Shown here: one piece after another, positions 11,101 to 23,440 of the stretch
Position numbering within the stretch: the first letter of the stretch is position 1
Layout: each line of letters starts with the position of its first letter
NCBI RefSeq assembly: GCF_905220415.1
Contig: NC_059539.1
Span: forward strand, 8,804,001-8,868,000
DNA: 64,000 nt
Direction: 5' to 3'
DNA from: Colias croceus
Lineage: Eukaryota > Arthropoda > Insecta > Lepidoptera > Pieridae
Notes under the pieces: generated by a model
Told to the model about the DNA's origin: nothing
The model's input: the letters and a program-made list of their open reading frames with translations, nothing else
The model's database searches: none
Position numbers and translations under genes: made by a program

Positions 11101-13394
11101 TATGATATAACATGTTTCATTAAAAAACGAATCTTCAATGACGGCCAAAGCTAACACTGAGTCACTGACATATGGTAGGATCAGCAAAAAATAAAATAAA
11201 AATTAACGTAAATGGATAATTATTTTACTGTAACTGCAACTGTTTTGTTATGATATTTATGTATTTATATGAATTACCATATTTACGTAAACAGAATACA
11301 ACAAAATCTCGTACTCGTAATGAGCCCATAAAACTGAACAACTTTACCAAATAACATATTATATCAAATTCCAATAAAATATTATTTACTTTCGCAAATA
11401 GATAATTTTCCTTGTAAATTTATGATAAAAACTATTATAGGGAAAATAAAATACATTTTATTGATTTTACCTCACCCTTTTTTTTGCATACCGTACAGCC
11501 GTATGTAAACGGGAGGGAATGATAAGCGCCGCCATTTAAGATTCATTTCTATGACGCGTTATAATTTAGTATCTATTCGAAAACAGGGATAATGATGTTG
11601 AAAATACTACCATTTAAGGCCGGGAAATCATATGAAAGAAAATATTTTGCTAGAACAGCTCTCGTTTCTGTGGCCACAGGAGGGGGCTCAAAGTCTTTCG
11701 ACACTTCTTGTGTTACACCAAACCTCTTTTGAAACCATTCTAACACTGGACCCCATTTTTGTTCCTGTAACTCTCTCAAATCTTCTTCTTCCTAAGTAAT
11801 GTGAAAAATGAATTTTAAATATTTTTCAACAATTTAAAATTATTTTTTATATATATTTTATTTAAAGCCATCTTACATCTGAATAAAAAAGAAGTGTGTC
11901 AGTAGCAATATAATCTATTAAATAGCTGGCAATATCATGCTTGTTCAATTTTCCAGGGTTGTCCAATGCTGTGTTACATAAAGCTGTCTGAAAATAAATT
12001 TAAGATTAAATTATTAATTTAGTTAAAAGAATTTATTACCTACTAGCTTTCCACCCGCAGCTTCGCCCGCACAGTCAAAGAAAAACCCGCATAGTTCCTA
12101 TCCCATGGGATTTCCGGGATAAAACCTATCCTATTTCCCGGGGTAAAAATATAGTAGTAGTAGTAGTAGTAGCCTATGTCCTTTCTCGGGTATCAAAATA
12201 TCTCTATACCAAATTTCATGCAAATTGGTTCAGTAGTTAAGGAGTGATTGAGTAACAGACAGACAGACAGAGTTACTTTCGCATTTATAATATTAGTATG
12301 GATATAATAATTTATGAGCTACTAGCTTCCGCCCGCGACTCCGTCCGCGCGGAAAAATTAAGAAAAATTACGATTTATTTTTTTTCTACGTATTTTTCCG
12401 AGATAAAAAGTATCCTATTTTATGCCCAGGATAATAAGGTATAATTATACCAAGTTTCATCGAAATCGAACCGTTAGTTTTCACGTGATGCCTGAACATA
12501 CAGACAGACACACAAGCAGACAGACACAGACAAAAATTTTTTTAATCACATATTTGGGCTTGGTATCGATCCAGTAACACCCCCTGCTATTTATTTTTTC
12601 AATATTTTCAATGTACAGAATTGACCCTTCTACAGATTTATTATATGTATAGATAATATAATAAAAACTACAGTAGACCCGCGGTATTAAAACAATTTCT
12701 TTGTAGGGCTATGTTGGAGTATCAAAGTCGGATTATAGTGCTGCCTACAGATCCCCCTATAGTCCGGATGTTTTTAGGCAAGAGCACCTTGTAATTAGAC
12801 AAATTACAGACCTAATGATAAGATGTTATAGGTAGTTCTGTTTTAGAAGCGGGTCTACTGTATATAAACCGACTTTATACAAACCAGTATTATATTAAAA
12901 AATTATATAAATTTGAGACAAATAGAATTTAATAAAAATATATACATATTAAAAAAAGTTAAAAGTAATAGTTTCAATGCATTGCTATGCTTGTGAATAA
13001 TTGAAAAGTATTTAGAATAATAATAAGATGATATAATTATTGGTTATTCAAAACACATTACCAAGTGCATGGTCGGCTGTGTAATACTTTCGTGTTGAGC
13101 ATCCCATTCCATTGCTATAGCTCGTGCAAGTGATTCCGTGTTTACAGTCAAAACTTGACCATTAGGAGTTTTCAACCGGCGATGGTCCAAAGTAACCTCC
13201 CAATTATTTTCATTTTGAACAATGTCTGCACGTCGGTAAAACCGTTTCCTGGTGGCTTTAAAGAAATTACTATACTCATATTGTTTTATTAAAAAGTCTT
13301 ATTTTATACAGACGGTTGAATACTGACCATAACTTCTATTTACTTTTATAAATCCTCTATAAACAGCACTGAAGATATTTCTTGTAGGAATCAT
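8132..13394 (-). CDS. ATPAF2: ATP synthase mitochondrial F1 complex assembly factor 2
   Basis: Six coding exons: 13394-13328, 13255-13062, 11987-11877, 11791-11611, 10768-10653, 8272-8132. Phases join without error to 269 residues (human 289). ATPAF2/Atp12 is the matrix chaperone that holds the F1 alpha subunit during ATP synthase assembly. Recognisable family blocks: RKRFYRRADI near the mature start, LDHRRLKTPNG, AMEWDAQHESI, MHLTALCNTALDNP, and near the C-terminus ARLEEEYQ joined to LRMWGRVPWAHEL, which crosses the last intron. The first 25 residues carry Arg and Lys but no acid and look like a mitochondrial presequence. The first donor is GTCAGT and the last intron is about 2.4 kb, containing a Helitron-like element. 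Nothing in the coding region looks broken. Confidence 0.93.
8375..8567 (+). mobile_element. Non-autonomous Helitron-like element, TCTATAC family
   Basis: Starts TCTATACTAATATTATAAAG after an A, ends AGCAGCTAG before a T, with no target duplication. A near-identical element in the opposite orientation lies at 34649-34839. It sits in the last intron of ATPAF2. Confidence 0.65.
9125..9150. repeat. (TA)n microsatellite
   Basis: Uninterrupted run of alternating T and A of about 26 bp in an ATPAF2 intron. Confidence 0.85.
10219..10280 (+). mobile_element. 3' end fragment of a Helitron-like element
   Basis: Matches the 3' end of the element at 8375-8567: a segment beginning near TCATCACTCT, then GGTGAAACCGCGGGGCACAG and terminal CTAG. 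Only the last 60 or so bases are present. Confidence 0.45.
10901..11097 (-). mobile_element. Non-autonomous Helitron-like element, TCACTACATAG family
   Basis: On the minus strand it begins TCACTACATAG and ends with a GCGGGCGAAGCCGCGGGCGG segment before CTAG. Related copies are at 38976-39136 and about 42436-42619. The GC-rich segment can form the short terminal hairpin expected of Helitrons. Confidence 0.6.
12043..12302 (-). mobile_element. Non-autonomous Helitron-like element, TCCATAC family
   Basis: Second copy of the family seen at 1773-2009, same orientation. It has gained an internal (TAG)n tract near 12150-12173. It lies in an ATPAF2 intron. Confidence 0.6.
12322..12636 (-). mobile_element. 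Non-autonomous Helitron-like element, TCTGTAGAAGG family
   Basis: On the minus strand it begins TCTGTAGAAGGGTCAATTC and ends CTAG. The element at 31326-31783 shares both ends and most of the body in opposite orientation, with roughly 140 bp extra before its 3' terminus. Confidence 0.6.
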
Positions 13395-14395
13395 TTTTAT
13401 CACATAAAATTTGTACAGGGAAAGAAGGAAGAAGTACGGAAAAAATGTTATTTATTAATTGTAACGGGTTTTGTCATAGAATACAATATTTTACTTAATT
13501 TGGCAAAACCAAAATCAAATCATCAATCAAGGAAACAAAATACAAATAGGTAGACATTTGACATTTTGACCCTGTATAAAATTGGGCACAGACCATAACT
13601 ACCACAGAGTCAGTAATACCAATGTACTACAACACAGATACTAAAATCTTAACTACAATATAGGTACTACAACCTCAGAAGTCTAGATTGATCATTGAAT
13701 AATTGAAGAATAATTGGGATACAAATTACATATGAGTATGACTCATGAAGTACCTACCTAGCATTAGTAGCAATTTCCATAAACTAGAAAAAAATCGCTA
13801 GGATCCACAGCTAGAATCTATCTTTATGTTAAATATAGACCAAAGACTCTATATTGCTCTATGATAAAAAGATAATATATATCTTTAGTCTCTGGTTTTG
13901 ATGTAAGATTTATTTGTCTTTACAGGTCAAGGAATTGTTTTTCTTTTACGGTGTTTGGCGTAGATTTACTGTAAGTGTAACTTCTAATTGAATAGTTATT
14001 TTGATAAAGTGTTTCAACGCGGTTCTAACGATGTATGATATGGATTCTGACGTCTAATATTACAGAGTGATAAGTGTTGTGTCGAATAGGACAACAAGTG
14101 ACGCGCCATTGTGTACACATACGCTATATTTACGAAAGCTATAAACATTTTGCTAACGACCTTAGCAGTACAAAAACCTAAATTTTTACTCTTATTTGTG
14201 ATGTACCCGCATTCCATCAGCGCGGAAGAAGACCAGAAGACGAATTTGATTCCGAGTGTTAATCTTCTCCATTCAAAAAGAAAAGGAATATTTATACACC
14301 CCTCTGCTATGTACAGAAGTAGTGCACCTTGCACAAATATTACGTTTACGACAAGAAGTTTGTTTGGGTAAAGAGAATAAACAAGAGCATTAAAG

Positions 14396-16474
14396 ATGAA
14401 ACTCTTGCAAAGTGGTCGCCTGGAGGCACTGAGTAGTGCACTGTCCATCTTGAATGGAGACAGCGCTGTGCAGGGCCGTGTAGAAAGCTACAGCTGTAAA
14501 ATGGCTGGTGGTGAGAAGGCTTTCTACAAAAGGTTTACTGCAGCGGGTGAGACAACTCACAACCTTCAGGCTCTATCACCACCAGAAAGTGTTACATATA
14601 GGTTTGTTATTAAATTTTACCTGTCTTGTATACACAGATCTGATTTTATGTTTATAAAGAATATTAATATTTTCCTCTTTTCAGCCGAAGCCTTTCTGGT
14701 GATGAGGAGGGTGTCCTGTGTGATACTATATCACGAAAAACCTTATTTTACTTGATTGCTACACTGAATGCTGCCTTTCCAGATTATGATTTTTCATTGG
14801 CAAAGGTAATATTATTAAATAAGTTTCATATTAATTTAAAACCAATGCAATATTTTGTAAACAATGTTTTTTTTCAAACTCTTTGCTAAGAAGGAATTTT
14901 CAATATAGATTTTGAGGTATATCTGAAGTTTTGTGTTGTCTTATAAATATAATACTTATATTGCATAAAAATATATAAAAGGTATTATGTCTTTCTCATT
15001 TTTTCTTGTATATGCAGAGTTGTGAATTCAGTGCTGAGCCATCATTGACATGGGTGCAAAGTGCAGTGGACGCAGCTCTTTCGGCGGTGGGTGGACTCCG
15101 CTGGCGACAGCTAAAGCCTGCCTTGTGGGCTGCTATTGACGAGGAGGTCCAGCTAGCTGACTGCAGAATATATAGCTACAATCCCGACTTAGCCAGCGAC
15201 CCATTTGGAGAGCCTGGATGTTTGTGGACCTTCAATTTTTTCTTTTACAATGTGAAACTGAAAAGAATTGTTTTCTTCACTTGTAGGGCAATGAGGTAAT
15301 GAAAAAGCTAATATTAATATACAGTGGATTTCGGTTATAACGACGGCGGAGGGACCACTTTAATGTTGTCGCTATATCCGGAGGTCTCTATATCCGAAAT
15401 AATAAAAAATCACATACATTATGTATATATACATACGTAGTTATTTATTTATCACTTATTTATATTATACAAGGCTTTTATTAAAAAAACGAGTTATAGT
15501 GCACTGCTTAAGTTTAGACTTTTGTGCACGCTGTAAGGTATATTCCATTTTCATAATTCCCTCTACATCTAAATTATTACTGGCTTCTCCAAATAAACAG
15601 TACTTTTTGAGCGTTGTAATAGCACATAATGCATCTCTAATTGTTGGAATCTCGTTTACATTGCAATCCTCTTCTTCATGCTCCTGTTCTTGAGTTTGAA
15701 GTACAGACTCAATAATTTCATTATCCGTCAAGTTATCAGTAGTGATAACTTGATCATCAATATTCACATACGTTTCCCAATCCGTAACTGTTGGTTCCGC
15801 TGATGATAATCTTGCCAATGGCAAGTTATCCATTTCATCATCAGAATCTTCATCATTTGCATTAATGGTAGAAAATTTACCAAACCCAGCAGAAACAAAT
15901 CACTTGACCATCTGCGAATGTAAACAAAAGATTTTTATCCTTTGTTTACATTCCTACATAATACAAGCTTAATAGTTAAAGTTGATGAATGAGTCTTTGC
16001 GCCTTTGCCGACTCCGTCTCAATATCCGCAATGAATTTCTAGGAATCTGTCCCAAATAGTTCATAAAAACAAGTCGTTATACCCGAATTAGGCGTTATAT
16101 CCGGAGTCGCTATTGCCGAATGGATTTATACGAAAGTATGCTTCAAATTCTTGGGACGTAATTTCGACGTCGCTATAACCGAAAGGTCGTTACAACCGAG
16201 ATCGTTATTAATGAAATCCACTGTATGTAGTTCATAATATAACCAATTCAATAGAGGTATGGTTTTGAATCACTTGTTTAAAATTTTTATAATTGTATGT
16301 ATTTAAAATGTGTTAAGACTTAAGACTACCTACTATCAAATTGATTATATTATGTTATATCAATACTTATTTATAGTAAACTTTAATTAATTATCCATGT
16401 TTTTTATTTACAGCCCTGTTTGTGCTGACTCTGGTGTTGATTTTGCTATGGATGAAGATGAAGAGTATAATTAA
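14396..16474 (+). CDS. Maf1: MAF1, repressor of RNA polymerase III
   Basis: Four coding exons: 14396-14601, 14685-14805, 15018-15295, 16414-16474, giving 221 residues (human 256). MAF1 binds and represses RNA polymerase III when nutrients are low and is controlled by TORC1 phosphorylation. The start MKLLQSGRLEAL is typical of animal MAF1. Box A is seen as GRVESYSCKMAG, box B around SRKTLFYLIATLN and YDFS, and box C as YSYNPDLASDPFGEPG followed by FFYNVKLKRIVFF. The C-terminus is short and acidic (MDEDEEYN), without the longer acidic tail of the human protein. An AATAAA starts within a few bases of the stop codon. Intron 3 contains a 902 bp Tigger remnant. Confidence 0.95.
15322..16223 (-). 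mobile_element. Internally deleted Tigger/pogo-like DNA transposon
   Basis: Bounded by TA on both sides, with inverted ends CAGTGGATTTCGGTTATAAC (left) and the complement of a degenerate ...GAAATCCACTG (right). On the minus strand, 15833-15465 encodes 122 residues resembling the acidic C-terminal tail of Tigger-type transposases (runs of Glu, then a helix ending in FFNKSLV). The DDE catalytic core and CENP-B-like DNA-binding domain are missing, so it cannot encode a working transposase. Confidence 0.75.
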
Positions 16475-17980
16475 AATTAATAAATTTTGCAGACTACCTT
16501 GTAAATTTAAAACTAAATACTTATTTTTTCATTTTATTAATAATAATTTATACTTTCTCCTTATTCTTTACATACATTTTTTTTATTATTAACAACTAGG
16601 TAATAATACACAATTCATATTTATAATAACTAATTGTACACCTTAAATGTAAATGTATCAAAAATATTGTTTATGTATATATTTAATTAAACTTTATACT
16701 TCTAAAGGTTATGCAACTACATAATGATAATAATAACAGATCTCAATTTCAAGCACAAACTCTGAATATGCCTGTTAAGATTTATTTTCTTAGTTAGTCA
16801 TTATTTTATAACATACAGTAAATATTAGATCAATTTTAAAGTCAATAGAGATGTATTTCAATACAGTATAAACTATATTTTACATTTTAGTAGCAATAAA
16901 TATATTTTAGTTGATTAGTTCATTTGACAATGTAAAAGTATCTCAGACTAATGGCACTGCACTACTTTTATTACTCCTTAAAATAATTAAAATTTATGGA
17001 AAACCTGATCATCAATGAATTTCTGGTGTAAAATATGTATTACAGAATTTAAAGGGTTTGAAATTTAAACTAAATTAGTGACGTTAAAGGTGTGAAAAGT
17101 ATCAGCTGTATTCAGTTGTATATTACGAGTGTTGACGTGGAGTAGACATTAGGCTTTATAAATTAACGAATTAGTAAAATATTGATGGTATTGTGGAATG
17201 TCTCGGTAGTTCCGCCTATTGTTTCGGCGTTTTTGGCTAAAGTAGATAATAGTTTTTCTTTAATAAAAATTTTGTCTGCATCAATTGTTTTATTTGCTTC
17301 TCTTCCTTTTTATACATCTGAAAATTGTAGGTAAAAATGCTGTGTGGAATAAAATGTGCATTTGAAATAAAATAAATCTTTTTCAAAAAAATATAATTAA
17401 ACAATCAAAATATAATATCTTTATAGAACTATACAACAGTGAAAAAGGGGCCCTTAATAAAAGAACTTACAATAGTTTGATAACTAAAATATTTTCGAAA
17501 ACTATATACATTGCGCGTTATTACTATTTACAAGTCTATATTATAATATCTTAAAATTCTAGTTTACATAATAATATACTCTACTTGATTTATTTAGCAC
17601 TGTCAGATTGTTTATACAAGTTATAAATTTTGCTGTTTTAGTCAATAATATATCTGCAACAAGGTATTATTTGAGGACTAACGTAATATATTTTTTTATT
17701 GATATATCTAGTCTACCTTCACTGAACAATAAACTATAAAGGCAGATATTTGTTTTGTAAAATAAGATTGTGAATAGCCTCAAATGATAATATAACATAT
17801 TACGCGAATGGTTCCCTGTGAGATTTTCCGTTCAATTTTGCAATAGATTCCAATTATTATTATTTATTTATTTTTTGATAGTCTACAATCAATAGTTAAA
17901 TGCAGAGGCCCTGAAGTGGCGTATCTCAATTAAAGATCACCTCGATCCCACAAATCTTAAGTATTGTAAAATTTGAAACT
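16475..17980. other. MAF1 3' flank, AT-rich, no gene seen
   Basis: Follows the MAF1 stop and its early AATAAA. No open frame with splice support or recognisable protein similarity. Confidence 0.5.
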
Positions 17981-17983
17981 AAC

Positions 17984-18203
17984 GCCGGTTGCAGAGCTTC
18001 ACCGATCATCAGTGCGTACGTCAGTCGCGCTTGTCATAATATGTATGGAAATGCATAAAACCGTTCATAGCTAGACCGATGATACGCACGCGTATTGTCA
18101 TACGTATTAGTTAGTCATATTATTGTTATTCATACACATTCTTGATGCGTATCGTCAGGACTGATGGTACGCACTGCCAGTCGGCGAAGCTCTGCAACCG
18201 GCC
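17984..18203. mobile_element. MITE with GCCGGTTGCAGAGCTTC ends
   Basis: The left end GCCGGTTGCAGAGCTTC is repeated inverted at the right end with one mismatch in about 22 bases, and TAA flanks each side, which fits PIF/Harbinger-type target duplication. Length about 220 bp; no coding potential. Confidence 0.65.
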
Positions 18204-18769
18204 TAATGAAGATATCATAGATCATCTCAGAGAATGGATGATCTTAGGTACAAAATTTATGTACCTAAGACAGCGCCGATTTACCCCTTCCGGTTTCGCC
18301 GAGCGATCTGTACACTCATAATATTCGTGACATGTATATGATGGGTACCATGACACGGGTACCTTCACAGACCCCTTGTAGCGCTACAACTATAATATCA
18401 AACAGTGATTTTAGATAAATTTGCGTACATTTACCTGAAACCACTATATCATCAGCAAACCACGCACGCACGGTAAAAATTTGGGCGGATATCACTACCA
18501 TAGTAAAAAGAGAGAAGTATATATATGTACGCGGAGGTGTTGTGTATTCATGTACAACACCCACACACAACGCCGCTCGATTCCCACTCTGGTACCGGTC
18601 TCGTGAGGGTCGCGCCATTGCTGTTGGTGTTTGTTAATACAACTACATACTTATCTATGTGACAAATGATAGTCCTGCGCCTCGCGAGTGTAAATACAGT
18701 GCGTTCCTAAACGCCTGGAGTTGGCCTACGTCTTCTCTTTTTACTATGTCACTACGGCGATTGGCAATA

Positions 18770-21700
18770 TTACGTTCGTTTCTCGCCGGTGGGTGTCTGC
18801 GGGGTGTGCGGGGTGTGCGGGGGCTCGGGCTCGGCGGCGGGCGCGGGGTCGGGCTCGCGCAGCTTGGCGCGCGGCCGCCACGCGTCCAGCAGCGCCTCCA
18901 CGCGCTCCTCCGTGGGCCCCCAGCGCGCGAACCCCGCCGCGTTCTGCAGCCACACCACCACCGTGCCCCCGCCCCATCTGAAGTACACCTCGTTCCTGCG
19001 ACACGAGTATAGTTAAGTAAAAAAAACGACGTGTGTCACTCGGGGACTGCCGCGGTAAAGCTATTGCATGCTATGCCTTCAAGCCACACCTCCGCCCGTC
19101 GGAGTGGGGAGCGTGAGGTTTTTTCGTTACGGAATTTCTCGATTCGGTCCCCGCGCTCAAGGCCCGCGATAGAAGCTATGCAATAGCTTAAATAAACCAC
19201 TTTATTGTACAATGCACACGAAATTAACAATTTACAAACCAAGTAACTTAAAACTAATGTACAATTTGTAATACTATTATAGTTAAGAGCTGTTTTAAAA
19301 TTCAATTTTCAATCTTTATTCTCGTAAAACATACTTAAATTGAGAGTTACTACTTACTTTGGAAGCACATGTTGAAAGCCATGTCGATATTCGTGTTCAA
19401 ATGCAGGAATGACGACCTGCAAAAGAAGATTTTAATGATATGTAATGCTACTATGAGTTCCGTATATATTTACTGATTGCATTGAATGGTAGCAAAATAA
19501 AAAAGGAAACTTGTACATTCACATTTAAAAATGTACCAATAAAAAGGAGGTTACATTTTGTTTTAAAGATACTTCATCAAATAAATAGTTATCATAATTA
19601 TTGTTACATAGATAAGGTATCCAATTAAAATTTGTAAATTCGCATGCTGTATCTACATCCAGAAGGTTATAAATCAACTGCATGATAGTACATAATTAAT
19701 AGAATAAATCACAAACATTTGTAACCAGTTTTGTAGACCAATAAAAAAAAAAAATACTGGAGACATAATAAAAAGTGCGGGCAATAACCTGTTTCCGTTT
19801 GAAGTGGCTGGCCTGCAGCTTGTGCAGCGCGTGCGTGCTGCGGTCGGGCCACTCGGGCAGCAGCACCACGAAGCTGAGCGGCTCGGCCGACTCCTGCAGC
19901 AGCCGCTCCATGTGGCGCAGCGCCGCCTCCAGCAGCTCCTCGCAGTACGGCGGGTGCGCCACCAGCGAGCCCGACACCGGCCGCAGCTCCAGGAACGGCC
20001 TGCAACGCGAACAATCAATGTTTTTTTACACATCTGTTCATTAAAAATACTAAAAAATATTTTTCGTCACAAAAGGACGTGAAAGTGAATTTGCTACAAA
20101 ATGACATGAAATAAAACATAATATTAATGTCAATACAATAACAAGTTCTTTGTTTAATTTAGCTCTGTTAATACAGATAAGTAAATTTCTAGATTTGTTT
20201 GTTGATTTTTTATTTAACTTGGCATAATTATTTAGCAAATAAATTAAAATTTTCACTGGCTATTATCTGAACATACTAAACATATAATATTATTCTAGCC
20301 GTGTGAATCTGTAAATGGCTTATTCTGATTATTATTTATTATGTCACTATTTTTAATAATACAGCTGTAGATTCTCTTAAAATATAAATAAATTAAAAAT
20401 ATCGTATTAAAAAAAATGAGCTTAACAAGCAACCTCACCCCCTAGACCCAAAGTACGAGTCCGTATCAGCGAACGCGGAACAGTACTGCCTGAAGTAGCA
20501 ATCCAGCGGGCTCGCGAAGCACTCGAAGGTGACGCCGAAGCAGCGCTGCAGGCACTCGAGCACGGGCACGGGCGCCGCCATCTGCGTGAGCTGCGCGTCC
20601 CCGCCCGCGCCGACCCACGCCGCGTACCGCCGCAGCAGGCACCACACGCGCGACAGGAACTGCTCGAACTTCTTGTCGTCGAAGCAGCTGTAGCGGTACA
20701 GGTGCTCCTGCAATTTGAAACATTATAAGTATTTTAACTACATCTTCCTATAAATTTTTAGGTGACTGATTGAAAAAATCACTACTGTACATTCTGGTGA
20801 TAAAAGTGATTTTTATTTTTATCCTGCGTCTATCTAAACTAATATTATAAAGAGTAAAGGTTTGTATATAATATGTATGTATGGATTTCACGCATAAACG
20901 ACTGGACCGATTTTGATGAAATTTGGCACAGACAATCTTTAGACCCTGAGAAAGAACATAGGCTGCATTTTATTGCGAAATATGTACCACGGGTAAAGCC
21001 GGGGCGGACCGCTAGTACTCTATATGCGGATAGAACTAACGAAAGGCGGGCGGGCAAAAAAAAAGGAAAACTACTTTAAAAAAAAAACTCACACTCACAT
21101 TACAATGAATTTCTTTTACTTTTATAATATATCGATTTTACGTTTTGTACAACTTATAAACCAAAAAATTATTGAGTGCATAAGTAATTAAAAATAAAAA
21201 ACTTTTAACGCAGGATTCTACTACATGGTTTCATTTTTTTTAAGAATTGTACTAATAGCAGACCCTCAACAATAAAATAAATTTCTAAGTTAAAAAGTGA
21301 GCACCCACCAATTTTTGTAAATACGCAGCGTTCAAGACTTGTGTTTCGCCCAGATATCGCAGTAGAACTTGATCGCGATCGAGGAAGTGTTCGACGAGCG
21401 GCGGTCTTGGTGCCGGCAGCGCGAACTGCACCGGGTAGCACCACACCTTGCGGAGCGCCGCTTGCTGTAGCGGTGCCGGCATCTCCTGTTTACGATACCA
21501 ACTTTAATATGACCAGAGTGATAAGGAAAAAGAAAAACTTACTAATAAGTCTTTAATATAAGCATGATTTTTGGACATTGATTAACTAGAAGTGGTGAGA
21601 AAACATTTGTACTAACACAAAATAGGACCCAATTCAACAAACTGTTAATATGTAATCAATTTAATATACTATCCTACTGATGTGATACTACAAATGTACA

Positions 21701-23440
21701 CAGCTATATAAAAATAATTGACTACTTAGTTTTTAGATCATATAAACTTGCACAGAGCACTGTCCAACTGGACACAGAATACTTAACAGACTTTTTTTTA
21801 TTTCTCTTATAATAATGAACTTTTTCTTCCATCGATTAAAAGTGTATTTTGAATTATTGCTTCTCAACTTATACTTCCCTATAGCATTGTATGGATTTTC
21901 ATAAGATTTTATTTAGAAAAAATAGATCTTAATGTTTTGCTAAAAACCAATTTCTATTGAATCTTTTCTATCCAATAAGAATTTTTATTACAAACATGAA
22001 TCAATAAAAAAATTCATTTCAATGTGAAACATGGTGTAGTTTAATTACACAATAATTACTAGCATATTTTAATGATATAATTATTGTAATATTTTTATGC
22101 AATAAAAAACTAAATAAAAGAACATATGACTATGTACCTACATAGTCCCACAGGATACAATAGATTCTTCAGACATCAAATAAGAATAGAGTGAATTAAG
22201 AAATCATAATTAATTTGTTTTTGTTTCGTTTGAATATATTGAAATTATTACCTGAATACCATTTTCTTTTAAGAGAATGCTATGTTTTTCTCTTATTTTT
22301 CTTGCATATTCAGCTGATAAATGGTATATTTTTAAACATATTCCTTCTACAGAAGCCTTAGCTGTTTCTGCTAAGTGTGGTTGACATTGTCTCTGAAAAA
22401 TAAATAATTTAAAATAAAATATATTTTATTTGTAGATTTTCGTTATCTCCCAATACATATCATAGCTTATGAATTAGACAGCTAAGAAAAAAACGCAGGA
22501 ATATCCTTACTCTCAAATGTGCTAATCGATCTTGAAAGTCATCATAAGTTGCACCAACAGTTCTCCGAAGCCATTGAAATGTATCCTCCGCATTCCATTT
22601 GACAACTTTGCGGCTTTCAGGAGAAGCATTTCTGGATTCTATCATCTTTTTAGCTGCCTCTGCATATCGAGACAGCTGTTTTCTTGCATCCCCCGTAAAC
22701 TTTGGATGAGTTAACTTAATAGGTATATCATTCATAATTTCCTCATACATTGACCTAGAGATCTCTGGAAAGCAGTGACTGGGCAGTAATGGATCTGACC
22801 CACCCTGGTCATTCACCTTCCTTTCCATCAACCATCTGTTAAATGAATCTTTAGGAGCATCTATACTTTCCCTAGTGTGACAGAGTTCTTGATAACATTG
22901 TCGCAATTTATTTGCTAATGTAAACCTGAAACCCTCGATTTCTGGATGAGGATGCGGGCAAATAGTAGGCGGACGTTCATATATCACAACATTTGTTGGC
23001 ACTTCAATGTCCCAAGGACCAGCCAGGACAAACTTTTTGGGTGGAGGACCATTATCTTCTGAAGGTCGTCTTTTATTTGCACTTGGTGTCATGTTACCAG
23101 CATTAGGAGGACCTGTGTGACAAATCCCTAAAGGGTCTGTTATTGGATCAAAGTCTCTTTTAACTGCTGGTAATTCCCACATAGATTCTCCTGATATTTT
23201 ATTCCAAAAATATGGACGATTCTCTCTCTTAGACCAATATTTTCGCCAACCTTGTTGAATAAGATCAGGATGTAGATCTGCTGCAAGATGCGGTGCAAGA
23301 GGTGCTGGTACCCCAGGCGTTTGTGGTGTATCCCCACTTCCACTAGGTGAAGATTGTAGCTCCGGTGACGAATCACTTTGTCCTGTAGTATTTTCCCATG
23401 AAGAGGAACCAGCAACAACTTTATCCCGAACATCGTTCAT
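18770..23440 (-). CDS. PCIF1: PCIF1/CAPAM homologue (cap m6Am methyltransferase family), altered active site
   Basis: Seven coding exons: 23440-22511, 22392-22252, 21485-21309, 20707-20439, 19999-19789, 19416-19358, 18995-18770; phases join to 670 residues (human 704). The family binds the Ser5-phosphorylated CTD of RNA polymerase II through its WW domain and in vertebrates N6-methylates cap-adjacent 2'-O-methyladenosine. Seen here: WW domain at about 62-91 (GWRKYWSKRENRPYFWN), a basic KRRPSEDNGPPPKK patch near 123, and the PCIF1 core with DCYFRQYCSAFADTDSYFGS and SFVVLLPEWPD. The catalytic NPPF of human PCIF1 is HPPY at 521-524, within an otherwise conserved context (SGSLVAHPPYCEEL). Fly PCIF1 is known to be catalytically dead, so loss of methyltransferase activity here is plausible. 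Exons 4, 5 and 7 are extremely GC-rich at third positions while exons 1-3 are AT-rich. The C-terminus ends in a proline/threonine repeat (PHTPHTPQTP). Confidence 0.94.
20833..21015 (+). mobile_element. Non-autonomous Helitron-like element, GGACCGCTAG family
   Basis: Starts TCTAAACTAATATTATAAAG and ends GGGGCGGACCGCTAG before T. Closely related to 43774-43957, and its 3' end is shared with 24596-24764. Lies in a PCIF1 intron. Confidence 0.6.

Noticed and set aside
14014..14448. A minus-strand gene overlapping the MAF1 5' end
   Set aside because: It is antisense to the MAF1 first exon, has low-complexity hydrophobic composition and no recognisable domain.
15465..15833. A host gene antisense to MAF1
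   Set aside because: It lies between Tigger-type inverted ends with TA target sites and resembles the transposase tail.
18744..19016. Overlapping genes on both strands of the PCIF1 last exon
   Set aside because: High GC opens several frames; only the minus frame has PCIF1 similarity and correct splice phase.
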